Positions 37,642 to 53,543 are shown, numbered from the stretch's first letter. The stretch: 64,000 bases of DNA from Vanilla planifolia (GCA_023846275.1 CM043878.1:12655501-12719500); one strand, 5' to 3'. Numbers and translations are program-made. The notes: generated by a model not told the origin, from the sequence alone.

Positions 37642-39539
37642 TAGAAGAGAAAAATAAAAATTTGAAAATATGGGAGATTCATGACAAAAACTAAATACAA
37701 TTGTTAGAATTAGAGACTAACATGATGTCATAATATAAAAAAAATAATTTAATAACACGCTAAAAGAAGCCCAAAAAATCGTGCGGAAATGTTTTTTTTG
37801 ATAATTCAATTATACAAACTAAATCATTAGACAATCGACAAGGGTACTTTTACTTAAGAAATTTGTAAATTGGATCACGATAAAAATATAAAAAATGCGT
37901 CATAATATTTATGGTTTTCTTTAAATTTTAATCGATTATTTAGGTAAATTGAAAAAAAAAAAACGATAAAATGTATATGCAGTTGTCTTTATTAATACCA
38001 TTTGATAATGACTTTTTAAATATATTAAGTACAACTGAATCTTAAATTCATAAATATATCTGATAATTTTCATAACTTTTTTGAACCTTCAAACGTAATA
38101 TATTTTCTAAAACTTTACGAATAATTCACATGGAGAAAAAGAGATTTTTATTATAAAAAAATTCCTAAAACTAATTATATATATGTGTGTTGATAGTTAA
38201 TCACAAATATTTTTGTCATTACATTTGTTGAGAAAGGTAGTAAAATAATATTTATTTTTCAAAATCTTTTTTGTTAATTAATTCATTTATGTTTAAAAGT
38301 TTTTTAATTTTTTTATATTATATTTTTTGTTGTTCTTTTGAATCACTATTATTCTTAATAGTATAAAGTAGACATAAAATATATGCAATGAAAATAATTT
38401 TAATGATTAAATTTATTTATAAAAAATATAGTATGCATTAACTCTTATATATTATAATTTATGTTTAATACGTAGAAACCAAATATAATATATATAATAT
38501 GTTAAGTTAAAAATTACAGTTTTATAATAATATAATCTTGAAAATTATGTAATATAATCATATTATTTATATTTGACAAAATAAATTCACTCTACTAACT
38601 TAATTTCATATTATAAAACATTTTTTCACTAATAAATTCATTTAAGTTAGAATATTTTTAATTTTTTTAATTTTTTTAAATTTTTTAAATATATATTTTA
38701 TATCACAATTATTCTCAACAATAATAGCTAATATGATGTGTATCAAGAAGAAAACAATTTTTACAATTGAATTTATTTATCTAAATTTTATTATTTATCA
38801 TGAATTAGTGAAATGTATAAATATTAATGTTATTTATTTTATATTTTTTTAAATAAAAATTGATTATACACATAAAATCAAAAGTAATGTAAAACATATA
38901 ACATTTTTATTTATTGGTTTCCTAATTAAAAAAAAGAAAAAAAAATCAAACTCACAATGCACGTATTTTTTTAGTAGTCATCAATAATGACAATACTTTT
39001 ATTTTAGTCACACATTATTAAATTATACAATTGTCAAATATCAAGACAAATGGTGAGTCAATTAAAACAAAATTTCTCCTAAAATATCACAATTTTTTGG
39101 GGTTATCATTTGCATAAGTCGCATATTATATTATATATAAAAAATATAAAATGATAAACAATTCTAGAATATGTGAATATTACAATAATTATGAACGTAG
39201 AATATTCAAAATAATTGTTCGTTTTATATATTTTTTGTATTTCGATTTTTCAGTATGATTTATTTTTTATTTTTTATTATTCTTCTATTTTTTTTGTTTT
39301 TTAATAAATTAAAATCTTAATTTTTATTTAGAAATAATAAAATTTTTTAAATTTATATCATTATTTTTTATTAACAATTGATTTAATAATTTTAATGAAG
39401 AGGTTCATGTTTTGATATAGATATTTACATAAAATCCAAAACTTTAATTTATTCCTAATAAATAATAGTTTAATATTTATTTTGAAATGCTTTTGAAAAC
39501 AGGCAGCGTAATTTATATTTTTCCGAACTTCGAAAAAAG

Positions 39540-39574
<35 letters not shown>

Positions 39575-40341
39575 TACGTTTAAGCAATGCACTTTTTTTT
39601 TTGGGTGTGTCCCGCACAATAACAACTCGTACAATTATAGGACCGTCCGCATAAACGTCATGATGCGGACGCCGAAAATGGCCAAAATCCGTGAGCTAAC
39701 ACTCACGGTTTTTCTGCGAAATCGCCGAATCCGAAGGGTTATTCAGTTTTGCAATGTCGCACAGAACTTTTATGCGGACACCCGCAAAACTACGAAAGCG
39801 ACAAACATGCGACGTTTGTTTATTGGGTAATATCTCCACGTTTTTATTTTTAAATGTTTAGGGTACTAGGTTATTTGTAAAATGTTTTCTAAATTTTTCT
39901 ATTGGTGAAATATCAAAACAATTTTCATAATTTTTTTAATAATTAATATTAATATTTTCTAAAAAAATATATTTTAAATAAATATTATTTTTTTCTCTCT
40001 ATCTTTCTATTTCTTCATTTTTTATCTTTTATTTTATTAATAAATAGATTTTTATATTTACCTTGCAAATTTCTCTCTAAAATTAATATGATATGCATAA
40101 TAATTGTTATTAAAATATATATTTATTTATAGCCATTCATTCTTTTGCAAAAATACTTCCGTTAATTTATTATATGTCCCGCACCGTACAAAATATAAAT
40201 TGTATGCATATGGCCGCATATTTGATGTATGCGGACGCAAAAAAACCGTAAAACCCGTGAGCGAACCATCACGGATTTCTGCAGAAATTTGCCATGCAGC
40301 GGGTGCCAAATTTTGTGACGGTCGCATAGAACGTTCTATGC
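36696..40341. repeat. Unit 11, type beta
   Basis: 3646 bp, twin of unit 2 with the same tract lengths: (AT)14 at 37610-37637 and poly(A) of 30 at 39540-39569. Substitutions noticed against unit 2 are at 37686 (A for G), 38755 (C for A) and 39042 (C for A). Module I 39608-39830; module II 40175-40355. Confidence 0.95.
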
Positions 40342-42634
40342 GGAACGGCTTAATATAAAAACATCTATTCTTATGCGGCTTAATTGTAGGATTCTCGGCG
40401 TTTTCCTTTTTTCCAATTTAAATATTTATGATTAGAGTTTATAAAATATTAATTTATTTTTTATAACATGGAGAATGAAGAAAATTTCTTTTGAATATTT
40501 TAATTTAGCAGAAATGTAGTCTAATTATTTTTAAAAATTTTTTATTTAAAAATATAAATAAAAAAATAATCTCAAAAGAAATATTATCGTTATATATTAT
40601 TTTTTTATTTTTAAAATGAAATCCTAAAATATTAATTGAAAAATAAAAATATAAAATTATTTTTTCCTTTTATCAATAATATAATTTACTTGTTTATCAT
40701 TCATGTTACAAAGAAAATTAACAAGGGATCGTTCTGGTGATCTACGATTCATATAAATATATTTATAACGAGTAGAGAAAATAAATATAAAATTTAAAAC
40801 CTAAATAATATTCGTAACTTGATAAAATGGCTCAACGAATTAAATAGAATTATATGCGAACAGAATCCCAAAATTTAAGTATAGTATACTACAAAAATGT
40901 AATAAAGGCTTCTTCGTAATTCACTTACGGCTATCAAATTATAAAAAAAATTAACAAATAAATTTTTACGGAAGCATTCGATAATATGAGCAGCCAAACG
41001 AAACTGCAAAAATTACTCGATAAATAAACGAATAAATATATTTATTAATACACATATTTATTTATTTTTCTTCTTTCAATATTAAATCAAAGTATTATGA
41101 TAAATAACTATTTTAATTATTTATTAGTTCAATGTTTTATTTTAAAAACAAAAACTCTAAAATTTCTTTCATATATTAAAAGTAAAGAGTGGATATTAGT
41201 TCTCATATCGATTATATAATATAATTGTCATTTATATTTTAATATTTTAAATTAATTCAATTAATATATATATATATATATATATTATTTAGAAGAGAAA
41301 AATAAAAATTTGAAAATATGGGAGATTCATGACGAAAAATAAATACAATTGTTAGAATTAGAGACTAACATGATGTCATAATATAAAAAAAATAATTTAA
41401 TAACACACTAAAAGAAGCCAAAAAAATATTGCGGAAATTTTTTTTTTGATAATTCAATTATACAAACTAAATCATTAGACAATCGACAAGGGTACTTTTA
41501 CTTAAGAAATTTGTAAATTGGATCACGATAAAAATATAAAAAATGCGTCATAATATTCATAGTTTTCTTTAAATTTTAATCGATTATTTAGTTAAATTGA
41601 AAAAAAAAAAACGATAAAATGTATATGCAGTTGTCTTTATTAATACCATTTGATAATGACTTTTTAAATATATTAAGTACAACTGAATCTTAAATTCATA
41701 AATATATCTGATAATTTTCATAACTTTTTTGAACCTTCAAACGTAATATATTTTCTAAAACTTTACGAATAATTCACATGGAGAAAAAGAGATTTTTATT
41801 ATAAAAAAATTCCTAAAACTTATTATATATATGTGTGTTGATAGTTAATCACAAATATTTTTGTCATTACATTTGTTGAGAAAGGTAGGAAATGGCCGAA
41901 AATGGCCGAAAATGGCCAAAATCCGTGAGCTAACACTCGCGGTTTTTCTGCGAAATCGCCGAATCCGAAGGGTTATTCAGTTTTGCAATGTCGCACAGAA
42001 CTTTTATGCGGACACCCGCAAAACTACGAAAGCGACAAACATGCGACGTTTGTTTATTGGGTAATATCTCCACGTTTTTATTTTTAAATGTTTAGGGTAC
42101 TAGGTTATTTGTAAAATGTTTTCTAAATTTTTCTATTGGTGAAATATCAAAACAATTTTCATAATTTTTTTAATAATTAATATTAATATTTTCTATTGGT
42201 GAAATATCTAAACAATTTTCATAATTTTTTTAATAATTAATATTAATATTTTCTAAAAAATAATATTTTAAATAAATATTATTTTTTCTCTCTATCTTTC
42301 TATTTCTTCATTTTTTATCTTTTATTTTATTAATAAATAGATTTTTATATTTACCTTGCAAATTTCTCTCTAAAATTAATATGATATGCATAATAATTGT
42401 TATTAAAATATATATTTATTTATAGCCATTCATTCTTTTGCAAAAATACTTCCGTTTATTTATTATATGTCCCGCACCGTACAAAATATAAATTGTATGC
42501 ATATGGCCGCATATTTGATGTATGCGGACGCAAAAAAACCGTAAAACCCGTGAGCGAACCATCACGGATTTCTGCAGAAATTTGCCATGCAGCGGGTGCC
42601 AAATTTTGTGACGGTCGCATAGAACGTTCTATGC
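40342..42634. repeat. Unit 12, type gamma: deleted short unit
   Basis: 2293 bp, twin of unit 3 with the same deletion junction at about 41888/41889 and the same 60-bp duplication (42130-42189 and 42190-42249). Even the private ATCTAAAC in the second 60-bp copy is shared. One substitution noticed, T at 40815 for C at 7766. (AT)11 at 41264-41285. Truncated module I 41889-42064; module II 42468-42648. Confidence 0.95.
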
Positions 42635-43543
42635 GGAACGGCTTAATATAAAAATATCTATTCTTACGCGGCTTAATTGTAGGATTCTCGGCGTTTTCCT
42701 TTTTTCCAATTTAAATATTTATGATTAGAGTATATAAAATATTAATTTATTTTTTATAACATGGAGAATGAAGAAAATTTCTTTTGAATATTTTAATTTA
42801 GCAGAAATGTAGTCTAATTATTTTTAAAATTTTTTTATTTAAAAATATAAATAAAAAAATAATCTCAAAAGAAATATTATCGTTATATATTAGTTTTTTA
42901 TTTTTAAAATGAAATCCTCAAATATTAATTGAAAAATAAAAATATAAAATTATTTTTTCCTTTTATCAATAATATAATTTACTTGTTTATCATTCATGTT
43001 ACAAAGAAAATTAACAAGGGATCGTTCTCGTGATCCACGATTCATATAAATATATTTATAATGAGTAGAGAAAATAAATATAAAATTTAAAACCTAAATA
43101 ATATTCGCAACTTGATAAAATGGCTCAACGAATTAAATAGAATTATATGCGAACAGAATCCCAAAATTTAAGTATAGTATACTACAAAAATGTAATAAAG
43201 GCTTCTTCGTAATTCACTTACGGCTATCAAATTATAAAAAAATTAACAAATAAATTTTTACGGAAGCATTCGATAATATGAGCAGCCAAACGAAACTGCA
43301 AAAATTACTCGATAAATAAACGAATAAATATATTTATTAATACACATATTTATTTATTTTTCTTCTTTCAATATTAAATCAAAGTATTATGATAAATAAC
43401 TATTTTAATTATTTATTAGTTCAATGTTTTATTTTAAAAACAAAAACTCTAAAATTTCTTTCATATATTAAAAGTAAAGAGTGGATATTAGTTTTCATAT
43501 CGATTATATAATATAATTGTCATTTATATTTTAAATTAATTGA

Positions 43544-43579
<36 letters not shown>

Positions 43580-45477
43580 TAGAAGAGAAAAATAAAAATT
43601 TGAAAATATGGGAGATTCATGACGAAAACTAAATACAATTGTTAGAATTAGAGACTAACATGATGTCATAATATAAAAAAAATAATTTAATAACACGCTA
43701 AAAGAAGCCCAAAAAATCGTGCGGAAATGTTTTTTTTGATAATTCAATTATACAAACTAAATCATTAGACAATCGACAAGGGTACTTTTACTTAAGAAAT
43801 TTGTAAATTGGATCACGATAAAAATATAAAAAATGCGTCATAATATTTATGGTTTTCTTTAAATTTTAATCGATTATTTAGTTAAATTGAAAAAAAAAAA
43901 ACGATAAAATGTATATGCAGTTGTCTTTATTAATACCATTTGATAATGACTTTTTAAATATATTAAGTACAACTGAATCTTAAATTCATAAATATATCTG
44001 ATAATTTTCATAACTTTTTTGAACCTTCAAACGTAATATATTTTCTAAAACTTTACGAATAATTCACATGGAGAAAAAGAGATTTTTATTATAAAAAAAT
44101 TCCTAAAACTAATTATATATATGTGTGTTGATAGTTAATCACAAATATTTTTGTCATTACATTTGTTGAGAAAGGTAGTAAAATAATATTTATTTTTCAA
44201 AATCTTTTTTGTTAATTAATTCATTTATGTTTAAAAGTTTTTTAATTTTTTTATATTATATTTTTTGTTGTTCTTTTGAATCACTATTATTCTTAATAGT
44301 ATAAAGTAGACATAAAATATATGCAATGAAAATAATTTTAATGATTAAATTTATTTATAAAAAATATAGTATGCATTAACTCTTATATATTATAATTTAT
44401 GTTTAATACGTAGAAACCAAATATAATATATATAATATGTTAAGTTAAAAATTACAGTTTTATAATAATATAATCTTGAAAATTATGTAATATAATCATA
44501 TTATTTATATTTGACAAAATAAATTCACTCTACTAACTTAATTTCATATTATAAAACATTTTTTCACTAATAAATTCATTTAAGTTAGAATATTTTTAAT
44601 TTTTTTAATTTTTTTAAATTTTTTAAATATATATTTTATATCACAATTATTCTCAACAATAATAGCTAATATGATGTGTATCAAGAAGAAAACAATTTTT
44701 ACAATTGAATTTATTTATCTAAATTTTATTATTTATCATGAATTAGTGAAATGTATAAATATTAATGTTATTTATTTTATATTTTTTTAAATAAAAATTG
44801 ATTATACACATAAAATCAAAAGTAATGTAAAACATATAACATTTTTATTTATTGGTTTCCTAATTAAAAAAAAGAAAAAAAAATCAAACTCACAATGCAC
44901 GTATTTTTTTAGTAGTCATCAATAATGACAATACTTTTATTTTAGTCACACATTATTAAATTATACAATTGTCAAATATCAAGACAAATGGTGAGTCAAT
45001 TAAAACAAAATTTCTCCTAAAATATCACAATTTTGTGGGGTTATCATTTGCATAAGTCGCATATTATATTATATATAAAAAATATAAAATGATAAACAAT
45101 TCTAGAATATGTGAATATTACAATAATTATGAACGTAGAATATTCAAAATAATTGTTCGTTTTATATATTTTTAGTATTTCGATTTTTCAGTATGATTTA
45201 TTTTTTATTTTTTATTATTCTTCTATTTTTTTTGTTTTTTAATAATTTAAAATCTTAATTTTTATTTAGAAATAATAAAATTTTTTAAATTTATATCATT
45301 ATTTTTTATTAACAATTGATTTAATAATTTTAATGAAGAGGTTCATGTTTTGATATAGATATTTACATAAAATCCAAAACTTTAATTTATTCCTAATAAA
45401 TAATAGTTTAATATTTATTTTGAAATGCTTTTGAAAACAGGCAGCGTAATTTATATTTTTCCGAACTTCGAAAAAAG

Positions 45478-45513
<36 letters not shown>

Positions 45514-46279
45514 TACGTTTAAGCAATGCACTTTTTTTTTGGGTGTGTCCCGCACAATAACAACTCGTACAATTATAGGACCGTCCGCATAAACGTCATG
45601 ATGCCGACGCCGAAAATGGCCAAAATCCGTGAGCTAACACTCACGGTTTTTCTGCGAAATCGCCGAATCCGAAGGGTTATTCAGTTTTGCAATGTCGCAC
45701 AGAACTTTTATGCGGACACCCGCAAAACTACGAAAGCGACAAACATGCGACGTTTGTTTATTGGGTAATATCTCCACGTTTTTATTTTTAAATGTTTAGG
45801 GTACAAGGTTATTTGTAAAATATTTTCTAAATTTTTCTATTGGTGAAATATCAAAACAATTTTCATAATTTTTTTAATAATTAATATTAATATTTTCTAA
45901 AAAAATATATTTTAAATAAATATTATTTTTTTCTCTCTATCTTTCTATTTCTTCATTTTTTATCTTTTATTTTATTAATAAATAGATTTTTATATTTACC
46001 TTGCAAATTTCTCTCTAAAATTAATATGATATGCATAATAATTGTTATTAAAATATATATTTATTTATAGCCATTCATTCTTTTGCAAAAATAGTTCCGT
46101 TAATTTATTATATGTCCCGCACCGTACAAAATATAAATTGTATGCATATGGCCGCATATTTGATGTATGCGGACGCAAAAAAACCGTAAAACCCGTGAGC
46201 GAACCATCACGGATTTCTGCAGAAATTTGCCATGCAGCGGGTGCCAAATTTTGTGACGGTCGCATAGAACGTTCTATGC
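42635..46279. repeat. Unit 13, alpha/beta chimera
   Basis: 3645 bp. The first ~1.5 kb reads as alpha (TTAGTTAAATTG), the rest as the beta-prime body (TTTTTCAAAATC at about 44195, ACAATTGAATTT). This is where the match between the trimer region at 33051 and its partner at 1 stops, because unit 4 continues as alpha. (AT)14 at 43548-43575; poly(A) of 31 at 45478-45508. Module I 45546-45768 carries CCGACG for CGGACG, breaking one pair of its first hairpin. Module II 46113-46293 is preceded by the private AATAGTTCC. Confidence 0.92.
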
Positions 46280-49112
46280 GGAACGGCTTAATATAAAAAC
46301 ATCTATTCTTATGCGGCTTAATTGTAGGATTCTCGGCGTTTTCCTTTTTTCCAATTTAAATATTTATGATTAGAGTTTATAAAATATTAATTTATTTTTT
46401 ATAACATGGAGAATGAAGAAAATTTCTTTTGAATATTTTAATTTAGCAGAAATGTAGTCTAATTATTTTTAAAAATTTTTTATTTAAAAATATAAATAAA
46501 AAAATAATCTCAAAAGAAATATTATCGTTATATATTATTTTTTTATTTTTAAAATGAAATCCTAAAATATTAATTGAAAAATAAAAATATAAAATTATTT
46601 TTTCCTTTTATCAATAATATAATTTACTTGTTTATCATTCATGTTACAAAGAAAATTAACAAGGGATCGTTCTGGTGATCTACGATTCATATAAATATAT
46701 TTATAACGAGTAGAGAAAATAAATATAAAATTTAAAACCTAAATAATATTCGCAACTTGATAAAATGGCTCAACGAATTAAATAGAATTATATGCGAACA
46801 GAATCCCAAAATTTAAGTATAGTATACTACAAAAATGTAATAAAGGCTTCTTCGTAATTCACTTACGGCTATCAAATTATAAAAAAAATTAACAAATAAA
46901 TTTTTACGGAAGCATTCGATAATATGAGCAGCCAAACGAAACTGCAAAAATTACTCGATAAATAAACGAATAAATATATTTATTAATACACATATTTATT
47001 TATTTTTCTTCTTTCAATATTAAATCAAAGTATTATGATAAATAACTATTTTAATTATTTATTAGTTCAATGTTTTATTTTAAAAACAAAAACTCTAAAA
47101 TTTCTTTCATATATTAAAAGTAAAGAGTGGATATTAGTTTTCATATCGATTATATAATATAATTGTCATTTATATTTTAATATTTTAAATTAATTCAATT
47201 AATATATATATATATATATATTATTTAGAAGAGAAAAATAAAAATTTGAAAATATGGGAGATTCATGACGAAAAATAAATACAATTGTTAGAATTAGAGA
47301 CTAACATGATGTCATAATATAAAAAAAATAATTTAATAACACACTAAAAGAAGCCAAAAAAATATTGCGGAAATTTTTTTTTTGATAATTCAATTATACA
47401 AACTAAATCATTAGACAATCGACAAGGGTACTTTTACTTAAGAAATTTGTAAATTGGATCACGATAAAAATATAAAAAATGCGTCATAATATTCATAGTT
47501 TTCTTTAAATTTTAATCGATTATTTAGTTAAATTGAAAAAAAAAACGATAAAATGTATATGCAGTTGTCTTTATTAATACCATTTGATAATGACTTTTTA
47601 AATATATTAAGTACGACTGAATCTTAAATTCATAAATATATCTGATAATTTTCATAACTTTTTTGAACCTTCAAACGTAATATATTTTCTAAAACTTTAC
47701 GAATAATTCACATGGAGAAAAAGAGATTTTTATTATAAAAAAATTCCTAAAACTAATTATATATATGTGTGTTGATAGTTAATCACAAATATTTTTGTCA
47801 TTATATTTGTTGAGAAAGGTAGTAAAATAATATTTATTTTTCAAAACCTTTTTTGTTAATTAATTCATTTATGTTTAAAAGTTTTTTAATTTTTTTATAT
47901 TATATTTTTTGTTGTTCTTTTGAATCACTATTATTCTTAATAAAATAAAGAAGACATAAAATATATGCAATGAAAATAATTTTAATGATTAAATTTATTT
48001 ATAAAAAATATAGTATGCATTAACTCTTATATATTATAATTTATGTTTAATACGTAGAAACCAAATATAATATATATAATATGTTAAGTTAAAAATTACA
48101 GTTTTATAATAATATAATCTTGAAAATTATGTAATATAATCATATTATTTATATTTGACAAAATAAATTCACTCTACTAACTTAATTTCATATTATAAAA
48201 CATTTTTTCACTAATAAATTCATTTAAGTTAGAATTTTTTTAATTTTTTTAAATTTTTTAAATATATATTTGATATCACAATAATTCTCAATAATAATAG
48301 CTAATATGATGTGTATCAAGAAGAAAACAATTTTTACAAATAAATTTATTTATCTAAATTTTATTATTTGTCATGAATTAGTGAAATGTATAAATATTAA
48401 TGTTATTTATTTTATATTTTTTTAAATAAAAATTGATTATACACATAAAATCAAAAGTAATGTAAAACATATAACATTTTTATTTATTGGTTTCCTAATT
48501 AAAAAAAAGAAAAAAAAATCAAACTCACAATGCACGTATTTTTTTAGTAGTCATCAATAATGACAATACTTTTATTTTAGTCACACATTATTAAATTATA
48601 CAATTGTCAAATATCAAGACAAATGGTGAGTCAATTAAAACAAAATTTCTCCTAAAATATCACAATTTTGTGGGGTTATCATTTGCATAAGTCGCATATT
48701 ATATTATATATAAAAAATATAAAATGATAAACAATTCTAGAATATGTGAATATTACAATAATTATGAACGTGGAATATTCAAAATAATTGTTCGTTTTAT
48801 ATATTTTTAGTATTTCGATTTTTCAGTATGATTTATTTTTTATTTTTTATTATTCTTCTATTTTTTTTGTTTTTTAATAATTTAAAATCTTAATTTTTAT
48901 TTAGAAATAATAAAATTTTTTAAATTTATATCATTATTTTTTATTAACAATTGATTTAATAATTTTAATGAAGAGGTTCATGTTTTGATATAGATATTTA
49001 CATAAAATCCAAAACTTTAATTTATTCCTAATAAATAATAGTTTAATATTTATTTTGAAATGCTTTTGAAAACAGGCAGCGTAATTTATATTTTTCCGAA
49101 CTTCGAAAAAAG

Positions 49113-49146
<34 letters not shown>

Positions 49147-49913
49147 TACGTTTAAGCAATGCACTTTTTTTTTTGGGTGTGTCCCGCACAATAACAACTC
49201 GTACAATTATAGGACCGTCCGCATAAACGTCATGATGCGGACGCCGAAAATGGCCAAAATCCGTGAGCTAACACTCGCGGTTTTTCTGCGAAATCGCCGA
49301 ATCCGAAGGGTTATTCAGTTTTGCAATGTCGCACAGAACTTTTATGCGGACACCCGCAAAACTACGAAAGCGACAAACATGCGACGTTTGTTTATTGGGT
49401 AATATCTCCACGTTTTTATTTTTAAATGTTTAGGGTACTAGGTTATTTGTAAAATGTTTTCTAAATTTTTCTATTGGTGAAATATCAAAACAATTTTCAT
49501 AATTTTTTTAATAATTAATATTAATATTTTCTAAAAAAATATATTTTAAATAAATATTATTTTTTTCTCTCTATCTTTCTATTTCTTCATTTTTTATCTT
49601 TTATTTTATTAATAAATAGATTTTTATATTTACCTTGCAAATTTCTCTCTAAAATTAATATGATATGCATAATAATTGTTATTAAAATATATATTTATTT
49701 ATAGCCATTCATTCTTTTGCAAAAATACTTCCGTTTATTTATTATATGTCCCGCACCGTACAAAATATAAATTGTATGCATATGGCCGCATATTTGATGT
49801 ATGCGGACGCAAAAAAACCGTAAAACCCGTGAGCGAACCATCACGGATTTCTGCAGAAATTTGCCATGCAGCGGGTGCCAAATTTTGTGACGGTCGCATA
49901 GAACGTTCTATGC
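46280..49913. repeat. Unit 14, type delta
   Basis: 3634 bp, first unit of the right-hand clade. New markers shared by units 14-18 are TCATTATATTTG, CAAAACC, AATAAAATAAAGAAGACAT, TATTTGTCATG and GAACGTGGAAT. (AT)10 at 47202-47221; poly(A) of 29 at 49113-49141, still uninterrupted. Module I 49180-49402 with CTCGCGG; module II 49747-49927. The first ~1.4 kb is still close to gamma heads, so the clade switch lies inside this unit, near 47.8 kb. Confidence 0.92.
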
Positions 49914-52900
49914 GGAACGGCTTAATATAAAAACATCTATTCTTATGCGGCTTAATTGTAGGATTCTCGGCGTTTTCCTTTTTTCCAATTTAAATATTTA
50001 TGATTAGAGTTTATAAAATATTAATTTATTTTTTATAACATGGAGAATGAAGAAAATTTCTTTTGAATATTTTAATTTAGCAGAAATGTAGTCTAATTAT
50101 TTTTAAAATTTTTTTATTTAAAAATATAAATAAAAAAATAATCTCAAAAGAAATATTATCGTTATATATTATTTTTTTATTTTTAAAATGAAATCCTAAA
50201 ATATTAATTGAAAAATAAAAATATAAAATTATTTTTTCCTTTTATCAATAATATAATTTACTTGTTTATCATTCATGTTACAAAGAAAATTAACAAGGGA
50301 TCGTTCTGGTGATCTACGATTCATATAAATATATTTATAATGAGTAGAGAAAATAAATATAAAATTTAAAACCTAAATAATATTCGCAACTTGATAAAAT
50401 GGCTCAACGAATTAAATAGAATTATATGCGAACAGAATCCCAAAATTTAAGTATAGTATACTACAAAAATGTAATAAAGGCTTCTTCGTAATTCACTTAC
50501 GGCTATCAAATTATAAAAAAAATTAACAAATAAATTTTTACGGAAGCATTCGATAATATGAGCAGCCAAACGAAACTGCAAAAATTACTCGATAAATAAA
50601 CGAATAAATATATTTATTAATACACATATTTATTTATTTTTCTTCTTTCAATATTAAATCAAAGTATTATGATAAATAACTATTTTAATTATTTATTAGT
50701 TCAATGTTTTATTTTAAAAAAAAAAACTCTAAAATTTCTTTCATATATTAAAAGTAAAGAGTGGATATTAGTTTTCATATCGATTATATAATATAATTGT
50801 CATTTATATTTTAATATTTTAAATTAATTCAATTAATATATATATATATATATTATTTAGAAGAGAAAAATAAAAATTTGAAAATATGGGAGATTCATGA
50901 CGAAAAATAAATACAATTGTTAGAATTAGAGACTAACATGATGTCATAATATAAAAAAAATAATTTAATAACACACTAAAAGAAGCCAAAAAAATATTGC
51001 GGAAATTTTTTTTTTGATAATTCAATTATACAAACTAAATCATTAGACAATCGACAAGGGTACTTTTACTTAAGAAATTTGTAAATTGGATCACGATAAA
51101 AATATAAAAAATGCGTCATAATATTCATAGTTTTCTTTAAATTTTAATCGATTATTTAGTTAAATTGAAAAAAAAAACGATAAAATGTATATGCAGTTGT
51201 CTTTATTAATACCATTTGATAATGACTTTTTAAATATATTAAGTACAACTGAATCTTAAATTCATAAATATATCTGATAATTTTCATAACTTTTTTGAAC
51301 CTTCAAACGTAATATATTTTCTAAAACTTTACGAATAATTCACATGGAGAAAAAGAGATTTTTATTATAAAAAAATTCCTAAAACTAATTATATATATGT
51401 GTGTTGATAGTTAATCACAAATATTTTTGTCATTATATTTGTTGAGAAAGGTAGTAAAATAATATTTATTTTTCAAAACCTTTTTTGTTAATTTATTCAT
51501 TTATGTTTAAAAGTTTTTAAATTTTTTTATATTATATTTTTTGTTGTTCTTTTGAATCACTATTATTCTTAATAAAATAAAGAAGACATAAAATATATGC
51601 AATGAAAATAATTTTAATGATTAAATTTATTTATAAAAAATATAGTATGCATTAACTCTTATATATTATAATTTATGTTTAATACGTAGAAACCAAATAT
51701 AATATATATAATATGTTAAGTTAAAAATTACAGTTTTATAATAATATAATCTTGAAAATTATGTAATATAATCATATTATTTATATTTGACAAAATAAAT
51801 TCACTCTACTAACTTAATTTCATATTATAAAACATTTTTTCACTAATAAATTCATTTAAGTTAGAATTTTTTTAATTTTTTTAAATTTTTTAAATATATA
51901 TTTGATATCACAATTATTCTCAATAATAATAGCTGATATGATGTGTATCAAGAAGAAAACAATTTTTACAAATAAATTTATTTATCTAAATTTTATTATT
52001 TGTCATGAATTAGTGAAATGTATAAATATTAATGTTATTTATTTTATATTTTTTTAAATAAAAATTGATTATACACATAAAATCAAAAGTAATGTAAAAC
52101 ATATAACATTTTTATTTATTGGTTTCCTAATTAAAAAAAAGAAAAAAAAATCAAACTCACAATGCACGTATTTTTTTAGTAGTCATCAATAATGACAATA
52201 CTTTTATTTTAGTCACACATTATTAAATTATACAATTGTCAAATATCAAGACAAATGGTGAGTCAATTGAAACAAAATTTCTCCTAAAATATCACAATTT
52301 TGTGGGGTTATCATTTGCATAAGTCACATATTATATTATATATAAAAAATATAAAATGATAAACAATTCTAGAATATGTGAATATTACAATAATTATGAA
52401 CGTGGAATATTCAAAATAATTGTTCGTTTTATATATTTTTAGTATTTCGATTTTTTAGTATGATTTATTTCTTATTTCTTATTATTCTTCTATTTTTTTT
52501 GTTTTTTAATAATTTAAAATCTTAATTTTTATTTAGAGATAATAAAATTTTTTAAATTTATATCATTATTTTTTATTAACAATTGATTTAATAATTTTAA
52601 TGAAGAGGTTCATGTTTTGATATAGATATTTACATAAAATCCAAAACTTTAATTTATTCCTAATAAATAATAGTTTAATATTTATTTTGAAATGCTTTTG
52701 AAAACAGGCAGCGTAATTTATATTTTTCCGAACTTCGAAAAAAGAAGAAAAAAAAAAAGAAAAAAGAATACGTTTAAGCAATGCACTTTTTTTTTTGGTG
52801 TGTCCCGCACAATAACAACTCGTACAATTATAGGACCGTCCGCATAAACGTCATTATGCGGACGCCGAAAATGGCCGAAAATGGCCAAAATCCGTGAGCT

Positions 52901-53543
52901 AACACTCGCGGTTTTTCTGCGAAATCGCCGAATCCGAAGGGTTATTCAGTTTTGCAATGTCGCATAGAACTTTTCTGCGGACACCCGCAAAACTACGAAA
53001 GCGACAAATATGCGACGTTTGTTTATTGGGTAATATCTCCACGTTTTTATTTTTAAATATTTAGGGTACTAGGTTATTTGTAAAATGTTTTCTAAATTTT
53101 TCTATTGGTGAAATATCAAAACAATTTTCATAATTTTTTTAATAATTAATATTAATATTTTCTAAAAAATAATATTTTAAATAAATATTATTTTTTCTCT
53201 CTATCTTTCTATTTCTTCATTTTTTGTCTTTTATTTTATTAATAAATAGATTTTTATATTTACCTTACAAATTTCTCTCTAAAATTAATATGATATGCAT
53301 AATAATTGTTATTAAAACATATATTTATTTATAGCCATTCATTCTTTTGCAAAAATGCTTCCGTTTATTTATTATATGTCCCGCACCGTACAAAATATAA
53401 ATTGTATGCATATGGCCGCATATTTGATGTATGCGGACGCAAAAAAACCGTAAAACCCGTGAGCGAACCATCACGGATTTCTGCAGAAATTTGACATGCA
53501 GCGGGTGCCAAATTTTGTGACGGTCGCATAGAACGTTCTATGC
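49914..53543. repeat. Unit 15, type epsilon
   Basis: 3630 bp. The A tract is interrupted (A6 G A2 G A11 G A6 at 52738-52765) instead of a pure run of about 30. Module I (52801-53033) is ten bases longer because the GAAAATGGCC decamer is present twice. It has CGCATAG in place of CGCACAG, and uniquely TTCTGCGG for TTATGCGG. Module II 53377-53557 has TTGACATG for TTGCCATG. (AT)9 at 50836-50853. Confidence 0.92.
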
